A stretch of DNA of 9,759 nt, taken from Anaerolineaceae bacterium UBA5224 (GTDB taxonomy: Bacteria > Chloroflexota > Anaerolineae > Anaerolineales > Anaerolineaceae). How positions within the stretch are numbered: position 1 is the first letter of the stretch; each line of letters begins with the position of its first letter. The notes under the pieces are model-generated. The model did not search any database, was not told the origin of the DNA, and saw only the letters and a list, made by a program, of their open reading frames with translations. This document shows positions 1 through 6,643 of the stretch, one piece after another. The position numbers and the translations under genes were made by a program. The stretch is from the NCBI GenBank assembly GCA_002409365.1, contig DHUW01000083.1, forward strand, positions 6,938 to 16,696, written 5' to 3'.

Positions 1-101
1 CCAATCACGCGAAAGCCGCGCTCGTTGAAATAAGCAACGGTCGCCCGCCCAACGCCGCCAGCAGCCCCTGTTATCAATACCGTTTTAGTTTTCTGGCTCA
101 T
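1..101 (-). CDS. SDR-family oxidoreductase, N-terminal fragment (cut by window edge)
   Basis: Only the first 33 codons are present; the gene continues beyond base 1. The translation begins MSQKTKTVLITGAAGGVG, which is a first beta-strand followed by the glycine-rich TGxxxGxG dinucleotide-binding turn of short-chain dehydrogenases/reductases (residues 11-18), then a helix and the start of a second strand (residues FRVIG). The ATG at 101-99 has an AAGG ribosome-binding sequence at 111-108, six bases upstream. The spacing of 59 bases from the preceding 2-hydroxyacid dehydrogenase and the same strand suggest it belongs to the same operon. The TGAAGGVG turn fits both the classical SDR and the extended (sugar epimerase/dehydratase) pattern, so the reaction cannot be assigned. 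It would be the second SDR of the locus. Confidence 0.8.
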   Translation of the reverse strand, partial: MSQKTKTVLITGAAGGVGRATVAYFNERGFRVI

Positions 102-160
102 AATTTACCTTCACTTACAATATCTGGTCGTATTTTTATGTCGACTTGGAGCTACTAAAG

Positions 161-1135
161 TTATTTTTCCATTGCCTTAAGGCTATCCACATCCCCTACC
201 GGGATGTCCAGACCAATCAGCAGATTGCGAAGCGAATTCCAGTGGATCCGTTCCCAGAAGAATGGGCTGCTGTTAGTGTTATGTGGTGAGAGGATCACGT
301 TGTCCATCTTCTTGAGGGGGCTGTCAGCTGGCAGCGGTTCTTCTTCGAAAACATCCAATGCCGCCCCTCTCAATCTTCCTTCCTGCAGCGCAGCGATAAG
401 GGCTTCTTCATGCACTACCGGTCCACGGCAGGTATTGATCAAGACTGCGGTCGGTTTGACATGGCTGAGTGTTTCGGCATTCATCAGGTGGTAAGAAGTC
501 GGGTTCAGAGAGACATTCAAACTGATGTAATCGGAGCGTTCCAGCAGATCCTCCAAACTGGTCATCTCGATGCCCTGTTCGATGATGAAATCCGGTTCGA
601 TTGCAATAATATCATTAGCCAAGATCTTCATCCCGAATGCGCGTGCCCGGCGAATAACTGCCTTGCCAATGTTGCCAACGCCAACCACACCCAGGGTGGA
701 TTCCATCAGGGTGTGTCCGGAGATTTTTTTCCACTCACCGTTCTTCATGGACTTGTCCATCCAGGGGACGTTTCTGGCAAAGGAAAGCATGTCCGCCATT
801 ACACTCTCAGATACCGGAACGGTAAAGGCGTTTGGTGTGCGGCCAATCATCATGCCATATTTTTCTGCTGCTTCAGGATCAATGGCATCCACCCCGGTAC
901 CCCATTTGGAAATCACCTTCAGGGTTCCAGCATTGGCAGCAATCACTTCAGCGGTATAGCGATCATCACCGCAGATCGTGCCTTCATATTGACCGGCAAA
1001 TTGCATCAATTCATCAGCTTCAAGTCGTTCATCCACTTCCGGGATGACCACGTTCAAACCAAAAGACTCCAAAATTGGTGTAAAACGATCCATAAAAGGG
1101 ATCATATAGGGTGCAGTAATTAGTACAGTTCTCAT
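161..1135 (-). CDS. D-isomer-specific 2-hydroxyacid dehydrogenase (phosphoglycerate dehydrogenase-like)
   Basis: Full-length 324-residue member of the D-2-hydroxyacid dehydrogenase family, cytosolic enzymes that interconvert a 2-keto acid and a D-2-hydroxy acid with NAD(H). The Rossmann motif GVGNIG is at residues 152-157. Asp175 at the end of the second strand favours NAD over NADP. The three catalytic residues of the family are in place: Arg237 in NTCRGP, Glu266 in DVFEEEP and His285 in SPHNT. The substrate-domain motif KWGTGVDAID is at 77-86. The length matches single-module enzymes without the C-terminal ACT domain of many SerA proteins, so serine biosynthesis is possible but not favoured. 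The ATG has GAGG seven bases upstream (1146-1143). It follows the cytidylyltransferase gene by 18 bases, which suggests it serves sugar-acid metabolism. Its substrate is unknown; a 2-keto acid made or consumed by the pathway is the natural guess. Confidence 0.9.
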   Translation of the reverse strand: MRTVLITAPYMIPFMDRFTPILESFGLNVVIPEVDERLEADELMQFAGQYEGTICGDDRYTAEVIAANAGTLKVISKWGTGVDAIDPEAAEKYGMMIGRTPNAFTVPVSESVMADMLSFARNVPWMDKSMKNGEWKKISGHTLMESTLGVVGVGNIGKAVIRRARAFGMKILANDIIAIEPDFIIEQGIEMTSLEDLLERSDYISLNVSLNPTSYHLMNAETLSHVKPTAVLINTCRGPVVHEEALIAALQEGRLRGAALDVFEEEPLPADSPLKKMDNVILSPHNTNSSPFFWERIHWNSLRNLLIGLDIPVGDVDSLKAMEK

Positions 1136-1153
1136 AAAAATACCTCGTTTAAT

Positions 1154-1819
1154 TTATTTCTTCATTAAAGTTTCAGCGATGAGGAAATCGATTTCCTCGT
1201 CGATGTCGGTCGCTTCACGCGCGTCGATTTCGAACATCAGGGGGCGCTCACCCAGACGGTTACGACGATTGAGCAGTGTTTCGCGGGTGAACAGATAGAG
1301 ACAGGAGTTCTCTTCATAGATTGGAGGCAGGTCCTGTGTGCGCAGGAGAATTGCCGGGTTATGGTTGACAGCTCTGCCAAGTTGATCCCAAAGACGGGTC
1401 TGCAGACGGGTGACGCTGAAAAGTGAGTCGTACTCTGGGTACAGTTCGCTTAGTTGGCGGATTGCCTTTGAAATTGTCGCGGCTTTGAGCAGCGGGTTGG
1501 TGGAATGAGTCTGCAAATACAGGTCGGCCGGTATCAAAGATGTATCGTGGACCAGAATTTCATTTGTGGGGGTGGTATCGGCACGCAATTCTTCGGGTCG
1601 TCTCAAAACCGTGACCTGGGGGTAGTTCTTGGATAAACCCTCAATGAGGGTAGGCGAATCCGTATCAACCACCACCTCAGCGATTTCAGGGCAGCTCAAA
1701 AGGGTTTCAATGATATGAGCATAGAGTGGTTTGCCGCACATGGCACGGTAGTTTTTGCCAGGTACGCGTTTGGAATCATGGCGCATGGGCACCAGGGCAA
1801 CAATTCTTTCCAGTTTCAT
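1154..1819 (-). CDS. Divergent acylneuraminate cytidylyltransferase-family protein
   Basis: A 221-residue nucleotidyltransferase related to CMP-sialic acid and CMP-Kdo synthetases, which transfer CMP from CTP to the anomeric hydroxyl of a 2-keto-3-deoxy sugar acid. The nucleotide-binding motif is at residues 10-23 as VPMRHDSKRVPGKN, where typical NeuA proteins have the pattern IPARGGSKGIPxKN. The Arg, Ser, Lys, Pro, Lys and Asn positions are kept but the two glycines are lost. Further family signatures are VDTDS (51-55), LQTHSTNPL (102-110, in place of QLxPTSPxR) and TDIDEEIDF near the C-terminus (204-212). The start ATG overlaps the stop of the upstream gene as ATGA, and AAGGAGG lies seven bases before it. 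There is no extra C-terminal domain. It is a second cytidylyltransferase-like gene in the locus, besides the canonical one fused to a phosphatase. Its substrate may be a different acid, even a non-sugar one; that is inference. Confidence 0.87.
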   Translation of the reverse strand: MKLERIVALVPMRHDSKRVPGKNYRAMCGKPLYAHIIETLLSCPEIAEVVVDTDSPTLIEGLSKNYPQVTVLRRPEELRADTTPTNEILVHDTSLIPADLYLQTHSTNPLLKAATISKAIRQLSELYPEYDSLFSVTRLQTRLWDQLGRAVNHNPAILLRTQDLPPIYEENSCLYLFTRETLLNRRNRLGERPLMFEIDAREATDIDEEIDFLIAETLMKK

Positions 1820-3438
1820 ACTCTGTCCTCCTTGAGCATAAAATCGCCATTGTGAAATATGCCGTCACTGATCGTTTGCATCGTTTCTGAATGAGTTGGC
1901 AAAAGGTCCTGCCACTCAAAATCCTTCAATTTCACGTAACCTGCCCACACACCATTCGGTTCGATAAATTTCTCAAAGCTTAATGATGAGTGATAGAGCT
2001 GCCAATAAAGGAAGCGGCGGGCATTGGTTTTAAATTTTGCCGGGACATCCACATGGTCTGTCTGAAGCAATTCTTCCAATTGGGCAAAGTATGAGGGTAC
2101 ATCTGGCGGAAACCAGACCACTTCTGAAGCTGTGTAGCGCGCTTTTCCGGCAGAGAGTACACCAGCACCAAGGATGGAAGCTTCCATCCCGATTGTCGAA
2201 TTATAGATCAGCACGAATTTCGCCATGCGGATCAGGTCGTACGAGTTGATGTATTTTTGAGGTGGGACAAAACGCAGGTTGTGGATTTTCTTGACCTGGC
2301 GGTCTTCCGCCCATTGTGCTACCGACTCTTCGCTCGCTTTGCCTGCCCGGGCTTCATCGGGGTGGGCACGAATGACAAAGAGCGTCTTGGGATGGTTTTT
2401 AACGACTTCCAAAATTTGATCAAGCCAGCTGAACATATCCTCGAAAAGCACATTGGCATGCGGTTGGCTGGTGTCAAAGATGACGTTGGTAAAAACAGGC
2501 ACAACCTGTGTAAACCCCTTGGCAAACTGGATAAATTCCGGGCTCAACTGGCTCATCTCAGGCCAGAATTGGACACCCGCCATATGGAAATCACCCTTGA
2601 ATCTTGCACGAAGGTAGACATCCAGCTTCTCATTCTGAGCCTGGCTCAACTGAAAATCTGCCGGGATATTCAGGTCATAGGCTGTTGCGTCGCCTTCCGT
2701 AAAATAAGCACTGAGTGGCTGCATGCCGACTTCGTGGCTGATCACGCGGATGCCGCGTCGTCGGGCGAGCCAACGGGCAGTTGCCTCTGGGTACTGCAGA
2801 CCGTTAAAAACTACTACGGTCTCCGGGTCGGTCTCATCGAGCAGTTTTTCAAATTGCCCTGCCAGGGACCAGGCAGATTTCAGGTAATTTTTATACAGAC
2901 CGCGGGTGTATTGATCATCCAGCAGGTGGTGCCGGCGCAAGATCCAGCGGATCGAAGGCAACACCAATGCTCCCAGCGGAATCCCCTGGTATTCAAAAGC
3001 CATCAGTTGAACTAAATTCAATGGTGCGAGTGCTTCTTCCAAAGCCGGGTCGGGTTGGAATGTAAACTTGCTCACTGGGCTATTGGAAAAAGTGGCATCA
3101 GACTGTTTCATACAGTCTGCACATGGCGGAGCAGCATTGGGATCTTTGCGATTGGTTCCAAGCACGCAGGGATTCAGACCAGCAGAACAAACAAAATGAA
3201 CAACTGGTACGCCCTGCAAAGTAAGTGACCAGGAACTGAGAATCGCGAAGGCAGCATTCAGGCTCAAGTCATCCAGGCGCGTGGAAGCGTCAAAGAATAG
3301 GATCGGCTTCCGATCCGGTGTTGGGGTATGCTCACGGACATCACGCGACATCGCTCGCAAGTCGGAATGGCTCCTGCGGCGGGTTGCTTTCCGCTTCGCC
3401 CAGCCTTTCAGCCGGCTGAGAGTGCTTTTTTGCTCCAT
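1816..3438 (-). CDS. GT-B-like capsule/surface-polysaccharide biosynthesis protein with Cys4 motif
   Basis: A 540-residue protein that looks like a GT-B glycosyltransferase related to capsular polysaccharide (KpsC/KpsS-like or CDP-glycerol transferase-like) proteins. The C-terminal half carries the diagnostic pieces: strand plus RAHP (357-360), then FVLIYNSTIGMEA (408-420) followed by a glycine-rich turn, a pattern that in such proteins lines the nucleotide-sugar site. The N-terminal half has a Rossmann-like strand, VVVFNGLQYPEATA (208-221), and ISHEVG (233-238). The first 30 residues are strongly basic (KGWAKRKATRRR) with no signal peptide or transmembrane span, which would fit a peripheral inner-membrane enzyme. 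Cys84, Cys91, Cys106 and Cys109 form a C-x6-C-x14-C-x2-C cluster. The ATG starts one base after the synthase stop codon (TAAGATG) and has only a weak ribosome-binding site, so translation is probably coupled. The assignment as a transferase rests on motif resemblance only; donor and acceptor are unknown. Confidence 0.65.
   Translation of the reverse strand: MEQKSTLSRLKGWAKRKATRRRSHSDLRAMSRDVREHTPTPDRKPILFFDASTRLDDLSLNAAFAILSSWSLTLQGVPVVHFVCSAGLNPCVLGTNRKDPNAAPPCADCMKQSDATFSNSPVSKFTFQPDPALEEALAPLNLVQLMAFEYQGIPLGALVLPSIRWILRRHHLLDDQYTRGLYKNYLKSAWSLAGQFEKLLDETDPETVVVFNGLQYPEATARWLARRRGIRVISHEVGMQPLSAYFTEGDATAYDLNIPADFQLSQAQNEKLDVYLRARFKGDFHMAGVQFWPEMSQLSPEFIQFAKGFTQVVPVFTNVIFDTSQPHANVLFEDMFSWLDQILEVVKNHPKTLFVIRAHPDEARAGKASEESVAQWAEDRQVKKIHNLRFVPPQKYINSYDLIRMAKFVLIYNSTIGMEASILGAGVLSAGKARYTASEVVWFPPDVPSYFAQLEELLQTDHVDVPAKFKTNARRFLYWQLYHSSLSFEKFIEPNGVWAGYVKLKDFEWQDLLPTHSETMQTISDGIFHNGDFMLKEDRV
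1827..1833 (-). promoter_or_regulatory. Strong ribosome-binding site of the divergent cytidylyltransferase
   Basis: AAGGAGG on the minus strand, seven bases before the ATG at 1819 and embedded in the last codons of the GT-B-like gene. Together with the ATGA overlap it indicates translational coupling with efficient re-initiation. Confidence 0.8.
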
Positions 3439-3439
3439 C

Positions 3440-4315
3440 TTACTGGCTAATCCGTCTTAACTTCTTGAGCGAGGATTGCTCGCTGTCATAGACTTTTTTG
3501 ATGCCGTCGCCAAGTGCCTTTTCCGTCACGCGGATGTACTTGACCAAAGTGGCGATCCCCTGTGGTTCCACAGAGGCACTCTGGTCAGAACCCCACATGG
3601 CACGGTCGAGGGTGATATGGCGTTCCACCAGGCAGGCACCCATCGCGGAGGCAACCACGGTCGGAACCAAACCGACTTCGTGCCCGGAATAGCCAATGGG
3701 GCAATTGAAATTATCCCGCAGGGTTTGGATCATACGCAGGTTGAGTTCTTCCGGTGGGCAAGGGTAGGAGCTGGTGGTATGGCATAGCACCAGGTTTTCT
3801 TCCCCTAAGATATCCACGGCTTCCCGGATCTGCTCCATGGTGGACATGCCGGTTGAGAGGATGATCGGTTTGCCGGTAGCGTGATGCGCGCGCAGCAATT
3901 CCTTATCTGTCAGCAGAGCAGAGGGGATCTTATGGGTGGGTGGGTTAAACTTTTCCATGAACTCCAGTGAAGGTACATCCCAGGATGAAGCAAACCAATC
4001 GAGACCCAGCTCTTTGGCATAGCGATCGATCTCAGTGTATTCTTCTTCATTGAACTCGACCTTGTAGCGATAGTCTAGATACGTAATGTAGCCCCAGGGG
4101 GTGTCGCGCATCTGACTTTGTTGTGCCAGCGGCACACAGATTTCGGGTGTGCGTTTTTGGAATTTGACTGCGTCAATGCCTGCATTTTTAGCTGCAAGCA
4201 TCAGGCTTTTGGCGACTTCAAGATCACCATTGTGGTTGATGCCTATCTCGCCAACGATGTAAGTGGGTTGGCCATCGCCAATAGTTCGTTCACCTAATTT
4301 GACTGTATATCTCAT
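3440..4315 (-). CDS. NeuB-family sialic-acid-synthase-like enzyme lacking the SAF domain
   Basis: A 291-residue TIM-barrel synthase of the NeuB/SpsE family, which condenses phosphoenolpyruvate with an aldose to give a 2-keto-3-deoxy acid. Visible signatures are GEIGINHNGD (22-31), AVKFQKR (49-55), RDTPWGYITYLDY (70-82), STGM (154-157), HTTSSYPCP (179-187), GYSGHE (208-213) and VERHITLDRAMWGSD (230-244). His212 and His233 correspond to the metal-binding histidines of characterised NeuB enzymes. The protein ends at LRRISQ, where typical family members of about 340-350 residues continue into the antifreeze-like SAF domain. The stop codon is a clean TAA followed at once by the next start, so the short form looks native rather than frameshifted. 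Its ATG has AGAGG five bases upstream (4325-4321), overlapping the stop of the radical SAM gene. The aldose substrate cannot be read from the sequence; calling it a true sialic acid synthase would be overreach. Confidence 0.9.
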   Translation of the reverse strand: MRYTVKLGERTIGDGQPTYIVGEIGINHNGDLEVAKSLMLAAKNAGIDAVKFQKRTPEICVPLAQQSQMRDTPWGYITYLDYRYKVEFNEEEYTEIDRYAKELGLDWFASSWDVPSLEFMEKFNPPTHKIPSALLTDKELLRAHHATGKPIILSTGMSTMEQIREAVDILGEENLVLCHTTSSYPCPPEELNLRMIQTLRDNFNCPIGYSGHEVGLVPTVVASAMGACLVERHITLDRAMWGSDQSASVEPQGIATLVKYIRVTEKALGDGIKKVYDSEQSSLKKLRRISQ

Positions 4316-4323
4316 TGATTCCT

Positions 4324-5385
4324 CTATTGGGCTAAATAGCTGCCGATCAGGTGCATATCACATTGCTCAGTGCACTTGATACCGGGTGTCAGGCTAAAAT
4401 GGTCATTGCGGAAACTTTGGTAGGCTTCCCCATTCCAAATATCATACAGGCTTTGTGTACGGGCATCACCCAGGATGATTTCATTGTTGAAATCTTCAAC
4501 ACACTGTGCACATTCCCCATTCGACTTGATGGTCATGGATGACCAGGGGAATTGGCAGAATTCCTGCCAGTGGATGGATGCGGTAGTCTGCTTGTTATCT
4601 TCATACCACATCTGATCCTGGCTCTTGAGATAAACGTAAACATCCAACCCTTCAAAAGCCTCCACCAATTTCTGATACTCTTCCTGCTGCCAGGGTTTGT
4701 TCAGGTTGATCATGGTGATCACGATAGTGGTTTTATAATTTCTTTGGGCTTTCAGCTCCAGTAATTTCAGAATATTGCGATATGCCTGGGTAAAGTTGGA
4801 AGCTTCGCCGCGCACACTCTTATGGCGCAAGTCATCAACGCTTTCGATCGAGTATTTCACATAACCAAGACCGTTCTCAAAGGTCTCGATGGTGCGATCC
4901 ATATTGATATTGGCAGGGTTGCATGAAAAATAAGATTCGAGTCCCCGTTCTGTCATCCATTTTACATAGGTGGGAATGTTTTTATCCAAAAGCGGATCAC
5001 CATAACCGTGTAAAACAATCACGCGAGGAATGACATAGAGGAAATAGTGATTTTCGCTCATGCCGACACGGGGCACACCATAGTAATTCTCGGCAAAATC
5101 TTGCCAGCGAGCAAGTTGTTCCTGGCTGAAAGGAGAAAGCTGGTCGATCACACTTTTGAAAAGCTCGGGGGCCATGGTTTCAACCTTTCGGGTCATCATG
5201 GTCGTACGTGGGCACATTTCGCAGCGCATATTGCAGGCGTTGGTGGTTTCGATGTTATACGCCACCGGATTGGGGCTGCGATAACTTTCAAGAATGGACT
5301 TGAGTTCCTGCTCTGAAAATTTTTCGCCAGCCTTGAGACGCTTTTTCAGGTCGCCGACCTTCATATAAAATTCAATATCGATCAT
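4324..5385 (-). CDS. Radical SAM enzyme with SPASM/twitch-like C-terminal domain
   Basis: A 353-residue radical S-adenosylmethionine protein. The [4Fe-4S] motif is CNMRCEMC (Cys51, Cys55, Cys58), preceded by the usual strand YNIETTNA. GYGDP (127-131) corresponds to the SAM-binding GGEP motif. The C-terminal part resembles SPASM/twitch domains: Cys277 before QFPW, then TIKSNGECAQC with Cys292 and Cys295, LGD, SLYDIWN (312-318), and Cys338 and Cys342, enough to ligate at least one auxiliary cluster. About 69 residues separate the CxxxCxxC motif from GYGDP, roughly twice the usual distance; residues 84-120 look like an insertion. Known relatives oxidise, epimerise or deoxygenate sugars or modify peptides. 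No precursor peptide gene fits in the flanking gaps, and the neighbours are sugar-acid genes, so a sugar substrate is favoured by inference. The first ATG (5385) has AAGGA about 12 bases upstream; the internal Met8 has no better site. Confidence 0.88.
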   Translation of the reverse strand: MIDIEFYMKVGDLKKRLKAGEKFSEQELKSILESYRSPNPVAYNIETTNACNMRCEMCPRTTMMTRKVETMAPELFKSVIDQLSPFSQEQLARWQDFAENYYGVPRVGMSENHYFLYVIPRVIVLHGYGDPLLDKNIPTYVKWMTERGLESYFSCNPANINMDRTIETFENGLGYVKYSIESVDDLRHKSVRGEASNFTQAYRNILKLLELKAQRNYKTTIVITMINLNKPWQQEEYQKLVEAFEGLDVYVYLKSQDQMWYEDNKQTTASIHWQEFCQFPWSSMTIKSNGECAQCVEDFNNEIILGDARTQSLYDIWNGEAYQSFRNDHFSLTPGIKCTEQCDMHLIGSYLAQ

Positions 5386-5413
5386 TTTTATTCAGTTTCC
5401 TTCGTTTCAAAAA

Positions 5414-6643
5414 TTAGTGGCTAACTTGGTCCAGGATCAGTTCAATTAATTCCCGGACTGCGCCTTGTCCACCAGCGTGGTTGAGCACCAAATCGGCTTG
5501 CCTGATCACTTTGGGGTTTGCATCTGCCGGGCAAACAAAATATCCGACGAAAGGCAGGACCACCAGGTCATTTAGGTCATTACCAATGTAAATGATCTCA
5601 GCCGCGTTCAGTTTTCTATCTTTGATCAGACCCTGGATAGCCAGGTCTTTTTTCATTACCGATTGAAATACTTCAATGCCCAGTTTAAGCGCCCTGGCAG
5701 TGACCACCGGATTGGACTCACGCGAGAGGATCAGGGGGTGAATTGTGGTGTTTTCTTTTAATAACCCGATGGCAAACCCATCAGACCGGCTGCTGCGTAC
5801 ACTTTCGTGCCCATCCTGGTCTGTGTAAACTTTGTCGTCAGTTAAAACGCCGTCAAAGTCCATAATCAGGTAACTTACCTTCCTGGGGAATGACCGCCGA
5901 TTTTTAAGTGGATCCACAGCTTCGATGCGTGGATCGCCGATCAACCTCGCTGAGTTATGGAAATCTTCAACCGTGTCAATATCGACCGTATATAGCGGGT
6001 CAATCAGCAGCGGCAAGATCACATCACCCGTCAAACTATGCTTCTCCAAAATTGTCTTCGCGCGGATCGCATCGATGTGACCGGTTTGCCAATAAGTATC
6101 CGGGAGATCCTGCCTTGGTGCATTGTAAGGTTCGCGGAGCCCGGCAACCATTAAAATCGGCTCGAGCTGGCCGTCGCGGTTAATTTGCCACATCTTGAAG
6201 GGGTTTTGACCAGAAGGCACCACCCCACGGACGCAATCAGCCTCCGGGTGCGCAAGCAGTTTGCGAATGGCTTCGTCCAGCAGCCCAATCGGTCTGACCG
6301 GCGATGTTGGGCGAAGTTGAACCACGATCTCGGGTTGATAACCCTCATTCTCACGCAGCCACTGAAGGGCGTGTCCGAAAACCGGGAAGTCGGTGGTATT
6401 ATCCTGGGCAAATTCGGCCGGGCGCAAGAAGGGTGTTTCCGCACCCCAGGCACGCGCCACCTCAGCAATTTCAGCGTCATCGGTTGAAACGATCACACGG
6501 GTGACCATCTCGGATTGCAAGGCAGCCGCGATGCTGTAGGCAATCAGCGGTGCGCCGGCAAAGTCACGCAGGTTTTTGCGCGGAATCCCTTTTGAGCCGC
6601 CGCGTGCTGGAATGAGCGCCAGGACTTCCGGTCGTTCTACCAT
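5414..6643 (-). CDS. CMP-nonulosonate synthetase fused to KdsC-like HAD phosphatase
   Basis: A two-domain protein of 409 residues counted from the ATG at 6643. Residues about 7-235 form a canonical acylneuraminate cytidylyltransferase: IPARGGSKGIPRKN (11-24), STDD (53-56), QLRPTSPVR (109-117) and VDIDTVEDF (220-228). Residues about 255-409 form a KdsC-type HAD phosphatase: motif I DFDGVLTDD (Asp262 and Asp264), LSRE (306-309), Lys332, GNDLND (354-359), and the KdsC-like tail GGQGAVRELIELIL. All HAD catalytic residues are present, so the phosphatase is probably active. The likely sequence is dephosphorylation of a 2-keto-3-deoxy-sugar phosphate, then activation to the CMP-sugar. The start overlaps the end of the SDR gene as ATGGTAG. 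A TTG nine bases further upstream is open in frame but abuts the GGAGG, so ATG is preferred. The fusion resembles the domain layout of vertebrate CMP-sialate synthetase. Confidence 0.93.
   Translation of the reverse strand: MVERPEVLALIPARGGSKGIPRKNLRDFAGAPLIAYSIAAALQSEMVTRVIVSTDDAEIAEVARAWGAETPFLRPAEFAQDNTTDFPVFGHALQWLRENEGYQPEIVVQLRPTSPVRPIGLLDEAIRKLLAHPEADCVRGVVPSGQNPFKMWQINRDGQLEPILMVAGLREPYNAPRQDLPDTYWQTGHIDAIRAKTILEKHSLTGDVILPLLIDPLYTVDIDTVEDFHNSARLIGDPRIEAVDPLKNRRSFPRKVSYLIMDFDGVLTDDKVYTDQDGHESVRSSRSDGFAIGLLKENTTIHPLILSRESNPVVTARALKLGIEVFQSVMKKDLAIQGLIKDRKLNAAEIIYIGNDLNDLVVLPFVGYFVCPADANPKVIRQADLVLNHAGGQGAVRELIELILDQVSH

Noticed and set aside
102..160. Promoter for the left-edge SDR in the 59-base gap
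   Set aside because: The gap is AT-rich, but I could not find a -35/-10 pair with proper spacing; only a ribosome-binding site is supported.
174..183. Perfect palindrome GCCTTAAGGC near the end of the 2-hydroxyacid dehydrogenase gene, as a possible terminator
   Set aside because: It has no loop, lies inside the coding sequence and is not followed by a T-run on the transcribed strand; it is most likely chance.
410..1123. 237-residue plus-strand open frame opposite the 2-hydroxyacid dehydrogenase gene
   Set aside because: Its translation is rich in His and Cys without any family motif, and the minus-strand frame has a full set of catalytic residues.
2257..3015. 252-residue plus-strand open frame opposite the GT-B-like gene
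   Set aside because: It is antisense to a gene with clear motifs, has no recognisable domain and no upstream partner on that strand; it is a shadow of the real frame.
4324..5385. RiPP-maturase interpretation of the radical SAM/SPASM-like protein
   Set aside because: The flanking gaps of 28 and 8 bases hold no precursor peptide and there is no peptidase or transporter nearby; all neighbours are sugar genes.
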